Below, piece by piece: positions 36,032-45,142 of a stretch of DNA of 64,000 nucleotides. Below the pieces are notes generated by a model. That model was not told where the DNA came from. It ran no database searches and saw nothing but the letters and a program-made list of their open reading frames with translations. The position numbers and the translations under genes are program-made. The stretch comes from Paenibacillus ihumii (GTDB taxonomy: Bacteria; Bacillota; Bacilli; Paenibacillales; Paenibacillaceae): positions 186,001 through 250,000 of the forward strand of contig NZ_LN884298.1 of the NCBI RefSeq assembly GCF_001403875.1. Reading direction: 5' to 3'. The first letter of the stretch is position 1; every line of letters begins with the position of its first letter.

Positions 36032-37064
36032 TTACTCCCGCCGGACCAGCCGCGCCGTGCTTCTAAGCGCCGCAATATTGCCGGCGCCAATCCCGAACAT
36101 GGCGGTGCGCAGCTCCAGCTCGACGCGCTCCAGCTGCGCGTCAAGCGCCTCTACCGAGTGCACCGCCGGCTCCAGCAGCGCGCGTCCAAACCCGGCCCCG
36201 TCCTGTCCCTTATCCACATCTAGATGTGTATAAGGGACAGAAGCCCTTCTTATGCGGGCCGCCGTCGAGCGCGGTGCGCGGCACCGACGCCCGCACCTCG
36301 CGGATGCATTCCGCGGTAGGAATGCCCCAATCCGCGAAGGCCTCCGCCGCGATGCGCCGAACCGGATCGGCGCTGCGGAACTTCTCGACCTGGCTCCAGG
36401 ACGTGCCGCCGGCGCCAGCCACGTCGATGAACGCGGCGCCAGCTTCATGAAGGCGCTTCGCGGTCATCCCGTCGATCCCCCAGCCGACCTCCTTGACGCC
36501 GACCGGGATCGGCAGCTTCCTGCACAGTTCCTCGATGCGGGCCAGTACGCCGCGAAACGCCGTGTTGCCTTCTGGCTGAAAAATCTCCTGCAGCCCGTTC
36601 AAATGCAGCACGAGCATATCTGCCCCGGCAATCTCTACCGCACGCATGCATTCATCGGCGCCGAAGCCGTAGTTCAGCTGCACAGCGCCCAGATTGGCGA
36701 TAACTGGAATGCTTGGCGCTTTGCCGCGGACGGCGAATGTAGCCGCCAGCTCCTCGCGCTCGACCGCCGCGCGAACGGAACCAACCCCAAGAGCCCAGCC
36801 GCGGTGCTCGGCGACTTCAGCCAATCGTTCATTGATCACGCCGGCCAGCTCGCTTCCGCCGGTCATCGAGCTGATCAAGAACGGCGTACGGAGCGGAGCC
36901 CCCAGAAAGATGGTTTGCAGGCTAATCTCATCAAAATTCAATTCAGGAAGCGCATTATGCCGGAACACATATTTCTGAAAACCGGTCAGCACACCTTCCG
37001 CGCCTACCTGCTCCTCCAGACAAATGCGGATATGTTCACTTTTGCGCCCGGATGTATTTCCCAT
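36032..37064 (-). pseudogene. fni: Type 2 isopentenyl-diphosphate delta-isomerase, broken by Tn5 mosaic-end insertion
   Basis: Fni interconverts IPP and DMAPP with FMN and NADPH. The N-terminal 276 residues are normal (RKSEHIRICLEEQV, FLISSMTGGS, GVKEVGWGIDGMTAKRL, DVAGAGGTSWSQVE). At 36203-36240 two inverted 19-bp Tn5 mosaic ends interrupt the gene, and downstream the C-terminal FMN/phosphate-binding end (DGAGFGRALLEPAV to ALRSTARLVRRE) continues in another frame. Roughly 15-25 residues of the GGIR-type loop are lost. The damage is most likely an assembly artefact. Confidence 0.88.
36203..36240. other. Two inverted Tn5 mosaic ends (library adapter artefact) in fni
   Basis: The right arm matches AGATGTGTATAAGAGACAG at 18 of 19 positions, and the left arm matches its complement at 17 of 19. 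Total length is exactly two 19-bp ends, as in the ywlC case. Confidence 0.9.
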
Positions 37065-37130
37065 ATTGCCCCTCCTTATTCCTTATTTTCGCAATCCCGT
37101 ATATCTCAAACTAAAACAAGCTTGAACAAG

Positions 37131-38639
37131 CTACAACAATGGTGAGAACAGCCGGGCCGCAGATTCCATAAACCGTACGAACAGCTTCTTCTCCATAAAT
37201 GCTTTGTACTCAATTTGCTTCGTAAACAACAAATCCCGCTCGAAATCCTTCACCATCTGCGCGATGCTGTCGCACTGCACGAGCAGGGCGTTTACCTCAA
37301 AATTCAAATGGAAGCTGCGCATGTCCATATTGGCCGTGCCAACGGTGGCGATTTCTCCATCCACGATGAGCAGCTTCGAATGGAGAAAGCCTTTTTCGTA
37401 TTCAAAAATTTTCACCCCAGCCTCAAGCAGCTCGGGAAAGTAAGAATGAGAGGCCAGAAACGGCAGCCATTTGTCCGGCTTGGCCGGAAATAGAATCCGT
37501 ACATCTAGACCGGATAAGCCAGCAATCTTAAGCGCCGTAAAAATATCGTCATCCGGAATGAAATACGGGGTAGCGAGCCAGATAGACTTTTTGGCCGAGG
37601 ACATCATCGAGAAAAAGATGCTTTTCAGTGTACGGCTCTCATTGTCGGGTCCGCTAGGCACAATTTGCACGGCACCGCCGCAGCCAGTCTCCAGCTCCGG
37701 TGAGAAATATTGCAGATCCATGATCTTCTCTCCGGTGACGTATTTCCAGTCCTGCAGAAAAATAATTTGCAGCGAGCGGACCGCCTCTCCCTTAACGAGC
37801 ATATGCGTGTCCCGCCAAAAGCCGTACGTCTTGCTCCGGCTCAAATATTCGTCCCCTACGTTAAGGCCGCCGATGAAGCCGGTCGTGCCGTCGATGACGA
37901 CGATTTTCCGGTGGTTCCGATAGTTCACCCGGCTCGATAGGGCCAGAAAACGGACCTGTCCATAAATGCCGACCTTGACCCCGGCCTCCTCCAGCTCGCG
38001 GATGAAGGACTTCGGCAGACCGATGCTGCCGACGGCATCGAACATAAACCGGACCTCAACGCCAGCCTTGGCCTTCTCGATCAGGGTCTTCTGGATTTCC
38101 CTCCCGATGTCGTCCGCCCGGTAAATATAGTATTCCATATGTATATGATGCTCAGCCTTCTTCAGCTCCCTTAAGATCGAAGAGAAGGTCTCCTCGCCGT
38201 TCGTCAGCACCTTCGTTCGGGTAGCCATGGAAAAAGGCGTCCGCGCCAAACGCTGGGACAGCTGAAGCAGCCGCTGCTCTTCGGGCGTGAACTGCGATAA
38301 ATCCCGGGGCAGCATATGAGCGTTGTTATCGATGCGTTCGTAGTTTTTGCGGTCCTCCTCGGCCTTTTTATCGAAATTCCGGCGTTTGAAGTAGTTTTGG
38401 CCAAACAGGAAATAAAAAATAAGACCGACGACCGGAAGCAGGCCAAGCACCAAAATCCAGGCCACGGTACTCGAAGGGTTTCGATTTTCCATAAATATCG
38501 CAAAACCAATCGTAATTACGGTCAAGGTCTGAAAAATACTGACCAGCGTACCGCCGAACTTGCCGAAGACGCCGAAGCCGAAATAATAAAATGCAATAAG
38601 TATGGCGGCAATAATCAAGATTTGCAATCCACGTCTCAT
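37131..38639 (-). CDS. cls: Cardiolipin synthase (phospholipase D family)
   Basis: Cls condenses two phosphatidylglycerols to cardiolipin at the membrane. The protein (502 aa from the ATG at 38637-38639 with AAAAGGAG upstream) has two N-terminal helices and two PLD catalytic motifs, HRKIVVIDGTTGFIGG (about 230) and HSKLLIVDGEIATVG (about 410). The length is standard. It lies just upstream of fni on the same strand. Confidence 0.95.
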   Translation of the reverse strand: MRRGLQILIIAAILIAFYYFGFGVFGKFGGTLVSIFQTLTVITIGFAIFMENRNPSSTVAWILVLGLLPVVGLIFYFLFGQNYFKRRNFDKKAEEDRKNYERIDNNAHMLPRDLSQFTPEEQRLLQLSQRLARTPFSMATRTKVLTNGEETFSSILRELKKAEHHIHMEYYIYRADDIGREIQKTLIEKAKAGVEVRFMFDAVGSIGLPKSFIRELEEAGVKVGIYGQVRFLALSSRVNYRNHRKIVVIDGTTGFIGGLNVGDEYLSRSKTYGFWRDTHMLVKGEAVRSLQIIFLQDWKYVTGEKIMDLQYFSPELETGCGGAVQIVPSGPDNESRTLKSIFFSMMSSAKKSIWLATPYFIPDDDIFTALKIAGLSGLDVRILFPAKPDKWLPFLASHSYFPELLEAGVKIFEYEKGFLHSKLLIVDGEIATVGTANMDMRSFHLNFEVNALLVQCDSIAQMVKDFERDLLFTKQIEYKAFMEKKLFVRFMESAARLFSPLL

Positions 38640-38776
38640 GGTTGTACTCCTTTTCACAGTATGCTGCAGTGATTCTATTTTACATGATCCGCAAGTTTCT
38701 TCCTAATAAAATGTTCTTTCCCTCCATTATAGCGCATAAGGGTACAAATTCGATGAGAATGGAAACTAAACAAAAT

Positions 38777-38828
38777 AAGGACGATCACCGGGTGCCTGAT
38801 TTCAGCGCCCCTAGGCGGATCGTCCTTC
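38777..38828 (-). terminator. Intrinsic terminator downstream of the TorD-type gene
   Basis: A 10-bp perfect stem AAGGACGATC / GATCGTCCTT with an inner imperfect stem is followed by ATTTTGTTT on the minus strand. Confidence 0.75.
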
Positions 38829-38849
38829 TGTATGAGGTTGAAGCCTGAA

Positions 38850-39545
38850 CTAGCTTATATCTGCCTTCCATTTGCGAAGCTGCTCCAGATCCTGGTGCAG
38901 GAACTCGCGCAGCAGCTCGGCCAATCCGCTGTAGAGCGGAGTCTCGGTCGCCCGGATCATCTCCTCTGCCAGCCGCGGGGCCCATTTCAGCAAATGGATT
39001 TCCAGGAAGCGGATCTGGGCGTCAGCCAGCTCCAGGCAGCTGCTTCGCATATGTTCCAAATCCGCCCGGCTGCGCATCCCCTCCGCCATGACGGCCATGA
39101 ACTCCAGCTCCATGGCAATGTGATCGTCCCGTTCGCCGGACAATTTATTGAACACTACCCCGCTATCGGCGTACATGGACCGGATATGGGAGATGCACGC
39201 AGCGGCATTCGCCCCGTCCCGTTTTGCCCGAAATGTCCCTTCCCAAGGGATCAGCAAGCCCCGATCTCCCATGAAAAGCCGCCGATATTCCTCGGCTTCC
39301 AAATGGCATACACTGCGAAATTGATGCTCGGGAATGCTCTCCAAATAACTTCTCAGCCGCTTACCGCCCCTGCTGTTGGGAATTCGATCCGTCGCTTCCG
39401 CACGCTGCCGCCATTGGGCAATCAAAGACATGCGCGGCGGACGGCTCAAAAAATCCATCAGCAGCTCATACACCCAGCCGCGGCGCTCCAGCCATACGAT
39501 TTGCTCCGGCGATGCTTGAACAGGCTCTTTGAACAACATGCTCAT
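38850..39545 (-). CDS. TorD/DmsD-family molybdoenzyme chaperone
   Basis: An all-helical cytosolic protein of about 231 aa similar to the TorD/NarJ chaperones that bind molybdoenzyme precursors before cofactor insertion. Landmarks are LEAEEYRRLFMGDRGLLIPWEGTF and DHIAMELEFMAVM. The frame opens at 39725, but the ATG at 39543-39545 has GGGGAG nine bases upstream and is preferred. mobA lies nearby on the same strand and a molybdopterin oxidoreductase at 49-51 kb, which is its possible client (inference). Confidence 0.82.
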   Translation of the reverse strand: MSMLFKEPVQASPEQIVWLERRGWVYELLMDFLSRPPRMSLIAQWRQRAEATDRIPNSRGGKRLRSYLESIPEHQFRSVCHLEAEEYRRLFMGDRGLLIPWEGTFRAKRDGANAAACISHIRSMYADSGVVFNKLSGERDDHIAMELEFMAVMAEGMRSRADLEHMRSSCLELADAQIRFLEIHLLKWAPRLAEEMIRATETPLYSGLAELLREFLHQDLEQLRKWKADIS

Positions 39546-39849
39546 ATCGGTCATCTCCCCGCAAAGAAATATAAGACAAGTATAGGCCCGTATATTAAGG
39601 TTTATGCCCCGCTTAGTTTGAAAAAAAGATGATTTCCTCCTTGGTTCGGAAATCATCCAAGTAAACATATACCGACACATGATTAAGGGGGTCATGTATC
39701 GCTCACCTTCATTATAGCCTAACAATGAAAATGCTTTATATGATATATTTTACATTTTGGTTAACGCTTTCTCCGTCGCCGTTCACCCTGAAAATTGGCG
39801 CGGCCTATGCGGCCTATGCGAGCTTTATAGAAGTTTAATGCCCTGCTAA

Positions 39850-40001
39850 AGGGTGCTGATGCACTGCTAAGGAGTTGAGCTGAACCTAAGCTTTTGATGT
39901 ACTGCTAAGAGCTTGGGATGAATCTAAGCTTTTGATGCACTGCTAGGAGCTTGGGCTGAATCTAAGCTTTTGATGCACTGCTAGGAGCTTGGGATGAATC
40001 T
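39850..40001. repeat. 38-bp tandem repeat, four copies
   Basis: Copies at about 39850-39887, 39888-39925, 39926-39963 and 39964-40001. The last two differ at one position; the first is the most diverged. Confidence 0.9.
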
Positions 40002-40164
40002 AAGCTGGAGCTTGCTGGATTCCTGGCTGGATGACTTGGGTGGATTCACGACTCCTCCGCATTTCTGTGACCGATCGCTGCAGCCTCCTCTCAGGCGGCG
40101 GACGAAGCTATGGCCGACCGACCGCCGTCATTCAACAAAACACCGCAAACTGAAGCTGCGTGCT

Positions 40165-40335
40165 GAATGTTGCCTGCTGGAGTTTGCGTGCTGGAAACTG
40201 CCTGCTGGTAATTCATGCGTGCTGGAATTTGTGTGCTGGAATTTGTGTGCTGGAAGCTGCCTGCTGGAAATCATGCGTTCTGGTATTTGTGTGCTGAAAG
40301 CTGCCCGCTGCAATTTGCCTGCTGGAAGCTTCCCG
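40165..40335. repeat. Degenerate short tandem array with core GTGCTGGAA
   Basis: About ten units of 12-17 bp built around TGCTGGAATTTGTG or TGCTGGAAGCTGCC, with variable length. Confidence 0.75.
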
Positions 40336-40386
40336 TTGGGCTTCCCCATTATGCTTAATGTAATGCCGCAAATCGGGCTAATCTTG

Positions 40387-40436
40387 AAAAAAGGCGAGCC
40401 TAGGACGCAGGAGCGCCAAAAGGTTCGCCTTTTTTA
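40387..40436 (-). terminator. Intrinsic terminator downstream of mobA
   Basis: AAAAAAGGCGA pairs with TCGCCTTTTTT across an imperfect inner stem. T-runs lie on both sides, so it can act in both directions. It touches the mobA stop codon. Confidence 0.75.
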
Positions 40437-41075
40437 CTGCAAATTCTGTTGTTCATACAGCCGCTGCGCAGCCTGGTAATCCTCCGGCCGGTTCATATTG
40501 AAAGCCGCCAGCTCCGCAGACAGCCCGGAGGCTTCGCTCAGCACCTGTTCTCCAATATATCTGGCTTTAAGCCCTGATACCCACTGATTTGCCTTCAGGC
40601 GGCCTTCCCCTAGCGTACGCTCCAGCCCGCACAATACACTGCGGTTATACATGGCCAGCAGCGGCTGCGGCCGGCCGCCTATGCGGGGAACAAGCGCATC
40701 CAAGATCTCTCCGCATGGCTCGCTGCCCTGTTCCTCATGCTGCCGAACCTGCTCGGCCAAAAAGCGGAACAACGGCGCATTTACGAAGGGCATGTCGCAG
40801 CTCACGACTAGGCTCCACCGATGAGGCGATGCCGCAAGGCCGGCATGAATCCCTGCCAGCGGACCGCACCCCGGATAGATATCCGGCAGCAAAGGCAGCC
40901 CAAGCCCGGCATAAGCGCTTGATTGCCCACTGGAGATGACGATATGCCCGGCAGCCTTCTGCAGTTCCCCTACAATGCGTTCAATGACAGAAAGCCCTCC
41001 TAGAGGCAGAACTGCCTTATTGGTCCCCATCCGGCTCGAATGGCCGCCAGCCAAAATAATTCCAGTCCATTCCAT
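40434..41075 (-). CDS. mobA: Molybdenum cofactor guanylyltransferase
   Basis: MobA (213 aa) transfers GMP to molybdopterin to make the guanine dinucleotide cofactor used by formate dehydrogenase and nitrate reductase types. The nucleotide loop is GIILAGGHSSRMGTNKA, the metal-site aspartate is in VVSCDMPFVNAPL, and GPLAGIHAGL is conserved. The ATG follows AAGGAG. It is divergent from the MFS gene. Confidence 0.93.
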   Translation of the reverse strand: MEWTGIILAGGHSSRMGTNKAVLPLGGLSVIERIVGELQKAAGHIVISSGQSSAYAGLGLPLLPDIYPGCGPLAGIHAGLAASPHRWSLVVSCDMPFVNAPLFRFLAEQVRQHEEQGSEPCGEILDALVPRIGGRPQPLLAMYNRSVLCGLERTLGEGRLKANQWVSGLKARYIGEQVLSEASGLSAELAAFNMNRPEDYQAAQRLYEQQNLQ

Positions 41076-41236
41076 TTTATCGTCTCCTTATGTTCAAGAA
41101 GGGTTATAATTAGTAATATTTCTGTTAATCCGGTAAAAGATGGTTTGTAACCTTTTTCGTCCCTGTGTTACATTGAGAACGTAACCATTTAAATCATTGC
41201 GAGCTATCGATTCAGTGTCGATTTGGACAGAAGGGA

Positions 41237-42454
41237 ATGGCGCGTTTGCGGAATTATACTGAGAATCCGTCAAATTCTTTACTGCCCTTAGGGCTGCTTA
41301 ATTTTTTCATTTATGGAACTATGGTTATCTTTGCAGCCTTCTTCCAATTATATTTGTTGGACGTCGGCATGGACAAGCTGGAAATCGGCAGCCTGATGGC
41401 GATTGCCCCTCTGGTCTCCCTGTTTGCCCATCCATTCTGGAGATATTTGAGCGACCGTACTCAGAATATTCGCATCATCTTGCTAATTATGCTTACAGGC
41501 CTGCTAATCGCCGGCCATATGGTATTTCAGGTTAATACCTTTACTATGCTCTATTTGACGATGCTTCTGCTGTATTTCTTTCAAAGTCCCCTGCTATCGC
41601 AGAGCAACAGCCTGATTCTCGGCTATATCGAAGGGACCGATTTGAGATTCAGCACTTATCGGCTGTGGGGCTCCTTGGGATGGACTTTGCTGGCGCTAAC
41701 CGCGGGCTTCGTCATCGACCAGGTCGGACATAACGGCATTGCCCTGCTCTTTACCGCGACCTTGATGCTGGCGATCGGCTCCGCCTTGATGCTCCCGTCC
41801 ATTCGTAAGACGACGAACACGCCTTGGTTGAAATCCTTCGAAATCGCCCGGGCTGTGCAGAATAAATACTTTATCGCCTTTATTGCGTTCGGGGTGATGG
41901 TCTCTATCCCCAATGCCATTAACACTATATTTATGCCGCTGTTCATGAATGATTTGGGCAGCTCGAGGCTGGAGGTTGGCGGGGCGGTGTTCCTGTCCAC
42001 GCTATTCGAGGCGGGGGCCTTTGTGCTGCTGCATCGCTTCCTTAAGCGAAGAATCACCTATTTAATGGCCTGCATCACGATCGTCAGCCTCCTGTTCGCT
42101 CTCCGGTGGCAGCTGATGTCCGTAGCCTCTACGCCAGTACAAATCATTTTTATCCAAGTGCTGCATTCGGTGACATTCGGCGGCTTCTTCTATGTAGGCA
42201 CCCGGCTGACTGCCCTGCTGCTGCCCCGTCCTCTTCGCTCCTCTGGACAAGCCGTCTACGCCTTCGCACTGAGCGGTCTTGCCTTCATTCTGGCCGGGTT
42301 CCTCGGCGGTTGGCTGTTCCAAAGCTTCGGGGCGGTCATCATGTACCGCATCGGCGTCGCCTTCACATTATTCGGCGCGGCAGGCTTTGCAGCCATGTGG
42401 TACCGCATTTATAAGGCAGGCTATTCGCCTATTCCGTTATCCGAAGAAGCTTGA
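41237..42454 (+). CDS. MFS transporter (MFS_1-like)
   Basis: A 405-aa, 12-helix transporter similar to the MFS_1-like/LacY-type group (PLGLLNFFIYGTMVIFAAFFQLYL, the loop WRYLSDRTQNIR, LRFSTYRLWGSLGW). The substrate is unknown. The first ATG lies only three bases after GAAGGG; a TTG three codons later (41246) is better spaced and may be the real start. A strong terminator follows. Confidence 0.88.
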   Translation: MARLRNYTENPSNSLLPLGLLNFFIYGTMVIFAAFFQLYLLDVGMDKLEIGSLMAIAPLVSLFAHPFWRYLSDRTQNIRIILLIMLTGLLIAGHMVFQVNTFTMLYLTMLLLYFFQSPLLSQSNSLILGYIEGTDLRFSTYRLWGSLGWTLLALTAGFVIDQVGHNGIALLFTATLMLAIGSALMLPSIRKTTNTPWLKSFEIARAVQNKYFIAFIAFGVMVSIPNAINTIFMPLFMNDLGSSRLEVGGAVFLSTLFEAGAFVLLHRFLKRRITYLMACITIVSLLFALRWQLMSVASTPVQIIFIQVLHSVTFGGFFYVGTRLTALLLPRPLRSSGQAVYAFALSGLAFILAGFLGGWLFQSFGAVIMYRIGVAFTLFGAAGFAAMWYRIYKAGYSPIPLSEEA

Positions 42455-42468
42455 TGGAACCGAAATGT

Positions 42469-42500
42469 CCGATGCTCCATAGGGGCATCGGTCTTTTATT
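42469..42500 (+). terminator. Intrinsic terminator downstream of the MFS gene
   Basis: The stem CCGATGC-CC / GG-ATCGG with an ATAGG loop is followed by TCTTTTATT, 15 bp past the stop. Confidence 0.8.
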
Positions 42501-42522
42501 AACTGGACGATTACATTATGCA

Positions 42523-42600
42523 AAAAAACAACTCCCTGCCCGTCACGCCCGAACGCAGCAGCCGGTCACGCCGAACAGCAAGGTGTTGTTTTCTGTGGTA
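42523..42600. other. Long imperfect hairpin between the MFS and lacI-type genes
   Basis: AAAACAACTCCCTGC (about 42525-42539) is nearly complementary to GCAAGGTGTTGTTTT (about 42579-42593). It could be a second terminator or an mRNA structure; its role is unclear. Confidence 0.4.
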
Positions 42601-42618
42601 CTTCCTTATTTTAAACTA

Positions 42619-42632
42619 TGAAATGCATTTCA
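42619..42632. promoter_or_regulatory. 14-bp perfect palindrome upstream of the LacI-type gene
   Basis: TGAAATGCATTTCA is fully symmetric and has the size and outer bases of LacI/GalR operators, although its centre is GC rather than the usual CG. It ends 49 bp before the start codon, consistent with autoregulation. Confidence 0.5.
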
Positions 42633-42681
42633 GATCAAGTAAGACCTCATAAAAATTGGGATGGAAGGGTGGGCTGCTGAC

Positions 42682-43659
42682 ATGCCGAACATTAAACAAA
42701 TCGCCGAGGCTGCCGGAGTCTCCATCAGCACGGTATCCCGGGTACTCAACAATCACCCCTACGTCCGGGAGGATAAACGCAAGGCCGTTGAGGAGGCCGT
42801 AGAGCGCCTGCAATATTCGCGGAACATGAACGCCGTTCACCTGGTCAAGGGAGCTACGCAGACAATCGGCGTTGTTCTTCCCCAGATCAATAATGCTTAC
42901 TTTGGAAAGGTCGTCGAAGGGATCGGACAGCACGCGCTGCAGGTGAACTATCAGCTGATGCTGTGCCAGACTGGCTACCGTGCCCATGAGGAACGAAAGG
43001 CGCTTCACATGCTGCGGGATAAGATCGTTGACGGGCTCATCATCGTCTCGCGTTCCCTGTCCTTGAATCAGATCGAGAAATATGCCAAATACGGCCCGAT
43101 TACGTTATGCGAGGAAGTGCGCGGGCGAGCCTTATCCAGTGTCTATTTCGATCACTATGCCTCCTTCCAAAAGGCTCTCATGTATTTGTGGGAGAAGGGA
43201 CATCGCCGAATCGGCTACACGGTCAACCGCAGAAATAGCGCCAGCAGCATCACCCGCCACAAAGCTTATGTGGATACGCTGACCTCCCTCGGAGGCGAGA
43301 GCCGTGAAGCCTGGATCTTCGACAACTGCTTTCAGCTCGAAGATGGCGCCAGACTGCTGGCACATATCATGACTATGGACGACCCGCCAACCGCGCTCCT
43401 AATTACCGGAGACCAGGTTGCCGCCGGATTGATGATTGCCGCGCAGAATGAAGGCATCCGGATTCCCGGCGAGCTTGCCATTATCGGTCTGGATAATCAG
43501 CCGATCTCCAAGCTTCTTGGCATCACTACCATCGATAACCGGCTGAATGAAATTGGAGCGGAGGCCTTCGGCATCATCTACCGCCATATTACCAAACAGA
43601 CCGACAGCACGATTATTCAGGAGCTGGGCTTTAAGCTAATTGAACGATCCACAGTTTAA
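42682..43659 (+). CDS. LacI/GalR family transcriptional regulator
   Basis: A 325-aa regulator with the LacI helix-turn-helix and hinge (NIKQIAEAAGVSISTVSRVLN at the very N-terminus) and a periplasmic-binding-type effector domain (QTIGVVLPQINNAYFGKVVEGI, TALLITGDQVAAGLMIAAQ, AIIGLDNQPISKL). The ATG at 42682 has AAGGGTGG ten bases upstream; the in-frame ATG at 42661 overlaps that region. No catabolic operon is adjacent, so its target is unknown. Confidence 0.93.
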   Translation: MPNIKQIAEAAGVSISTVSRVLNNHPYVREDKRKAVEEAVERLQYSRNMNAVHLVKGATQTIGVVLPQINNAYFGKVVEGIGQHALQVNYQLMLCQTGYRAHEERKALHMLRDKIVDGLIIVSRSLSLNQIEKYAKYGPITLCEEVRGRALSSVYFDHYASFQKALMYLWEKGHRRIGYTVNRRNSASSITRHKAYVDTLTSLGGESREAWIFDNCFQLEDGARLLAHIMTMDDPPTALLITGDQVAAGLMIAAQNEGIRIPGELAIIGLDNQPISKLLGITTIDNRLNEIGAEAFGIIYRHITKQTDSTIIQELGFKLIERSTV

Positions 43660-43725
43660 GCATCGCGCCAGAGGTACTATTGGCCGGAGGTACTATTGTT
43701 CTGCGGTATAATCAGCAGCAGACGC

Positions 43726-43776
43726 AAAAAAAGCTGCCCCGCTTCATCCTTTTTGATGGAGCGGGGCGGCTTTTTG
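43726..43776 (+). terminator. Intrinsic terminator downstream of the LacI-type gene
   Basis: AAAAAGCTGCCCCGCTTCAT pairs with ATGGAGCGGGGCGGCTTTTT across a short loop, ending in TTTTTGG. Stem energy is clearly high. Confidence 0.9.
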
Positions 43777-43853
43777 GGCTGCATGCCTGTGGCTATTGGT
43801 GGCACGGCTACGCCGAGGTGGCATGGCTACGCCGAGGTGGCATGGCTAGCGCG

Positions 43854-44205
43854 CTTGGCGGGCATAGATGCACCAGGGCAGTGCGGCTGCCGACGATGGC
43901 GGCGGGATCACCCTGGAGCCGTCGTTGGCCACCGGAGTAAGCGCCTGCCGCTAGACCAGCATAGGGCTTGCCCCCTTGGCGGGCGTGAATGCGCCAGGGC
44001 AGTGCGGCTGCCGACGATGGCGGCGGGATCACCCGGAGGCATCGTTTACCCCCGGAGTGAGCGCCTGCTGCCAGACCAGCATGGGGCTTGCCTACTTGGC
44101 GGGCGTGAATGCGCCAGGCTGCAAGGCTAGCCGACGATGGCAGCGGGATCACTCCGGGGCATCGTTGGCCACTGGAGTAAGCGCCTGCTGCCATGCGGTT
44201 AGCAA
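43854..44205. repeat. Tandem repeat of about 120 bp, three copies
   Basis: Copies begin with CTTGGCGGGC at 43854, 43975 and 44095. The third copy is the most diverged and runs into the end of the DUF378 gene region. Confidence 0.9.
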
Positions 44206-44210
44206 TAGGC

Positions 44211-44429
44211 TTAACGCGCAGCCCTGTTGTTGTCGACGGCGGTTCCTCCGAAGAATTTGATGCAATACAAAGCGCAAATTCCGACGATCGTATAGATAAT
44301 CCGAGCGCCTGCACTGTCTTGACCGCCAAAAATCGATGCTACCAGATCATATTGGAACAATCCTACTAGCAGCCAGTTAATGCCGCCGATAATGAGCAGC
44401 GTAAGGGCAATCGTATCTAATGTTTTCAC
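44211..44429 (-). CDS. DUF378 family small membrane protein (YuzA-like)
   Basis: A 72-aa protein with two to three helices (TIALTLLIIGGINWLLVGLF, RIIYTIVGICALYCIKFF), matching the DUF378 family of unknown function. A GGAGGAGC site lies upstream of the ATG. Its last codons directly border the 120-bp repeat array. Confidence 0.88.
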   Translation of the reverse strand: MKTLDTIALTLLIIGGINWLLVGLFQYDLVASIFGGQDSAGARIIYTIVGICALYCIKFFGGTAVDNNRAAR

Positions 44430-44528
44430 GTTAGCTCCTCCTATTAGGAAATCAAACTTAAATTATGGTTTGTTACGATATACTATTTCCTAAAAATGCA
44501 GCTTTTAAAAACATTTTTTCAAAATATT

Positions 44529-44715
44529 CTTAACGGACATGGGATCCGTTATTTCCTCTATTTTGCTCGATTTGGCAATTTATCGGACACAGGATCCGCT
44601 ATTGCCCCTAAAACTGCTCCATATCAGGTTCTTTTTGCCGAGTAGCGGAACCACGGTCCGTTAGTTTAAAATTTTGTGCTTTTTTCCGTAAATAGCGGAA
44701 CTAGGGTCCGTTAGC
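44529..44715. repeat. Four-unit dyad element, copy B
   Basis: Forward units at 44529 and 44581, reverse units at 44641 and 44691, with the same core (TAACGGAC / TCCGCTATT) and spacing (50, 60, 50 bp) as copy A at 31070. The third unit is nearly the exact complement of the second unit of copy A. Confidence 0.85.
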
Positions 44716-45142
44716 TTCCACCAGATTTTGCCGTTTTATGCTATTTGCTCCACTCAATCCTGCTACTTGCTTCATTTTACTCTCACAAATCCTGTCACTC
44801 CCTAGAAATTACTTCAACCAACCCTGTTATGCTACGTCACTTAAAATTACCTCAGCCAATCCTGCTACTTCGCTTCAAGCTACTTCAGACCACTCCTGCT
44901 GCCTCACATTACTTACGAACTCCGAGCTGGGCTTGATCGCCCCAATTACTGCCCTCTACCACTGCCCGTTCACGCTACCCCTTATTTGATTCTCAACTGA
45001 TTCCTTACACCTTGCACTTCCCGTCCTTCAGTAATTCTCCAAGGATTGTTAGGCCCTTTCCTGGTTTTAATCGTGACCACTTAGCCACCTTCAAACATTA
45101 CAAATATTCCCACAAGCCTTAGCTAGCGTAAATAACGCAAAA

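Larger units (their letters stand above)
39546..40433. other. Gene-free, repeat-rich region upstream of the TorD-type gene
   Basis: The 888-bp gap contains a 38-bp tandem array (39850-40001), a degenerate array of about 14-17 bp (40165-40335) and the mobA terminator (40387-40436). No coding frame is convincing. Confidence 0.7.
43660..44210. other. GC-rich repeat region between the lacI-type gene and DUF378
   Basis: The 551-bp gap contains the lacI terminator, an 18-19 bp direct duplication around CTACGCCGAGGTGGCATGG (43808-43845) and three copies of a repeat of about 120 bp (43854-44205). A 173-codon frame across it arises because the period is a multiple of three. Confidence 0.7.

Noticed and set aside
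39850..40335. CRISPR array
   Set aside because: The repeats are directly adjacent without unique spacers, and no cas genes are nearby.
43808..44329. A 173-codon minus-strand ORF with 40-residue repeats
   Set aside because: It follows a DNA repeat of about 120 bp, overlaps the real DUF378 gene in another frame and has no credible start or family match.
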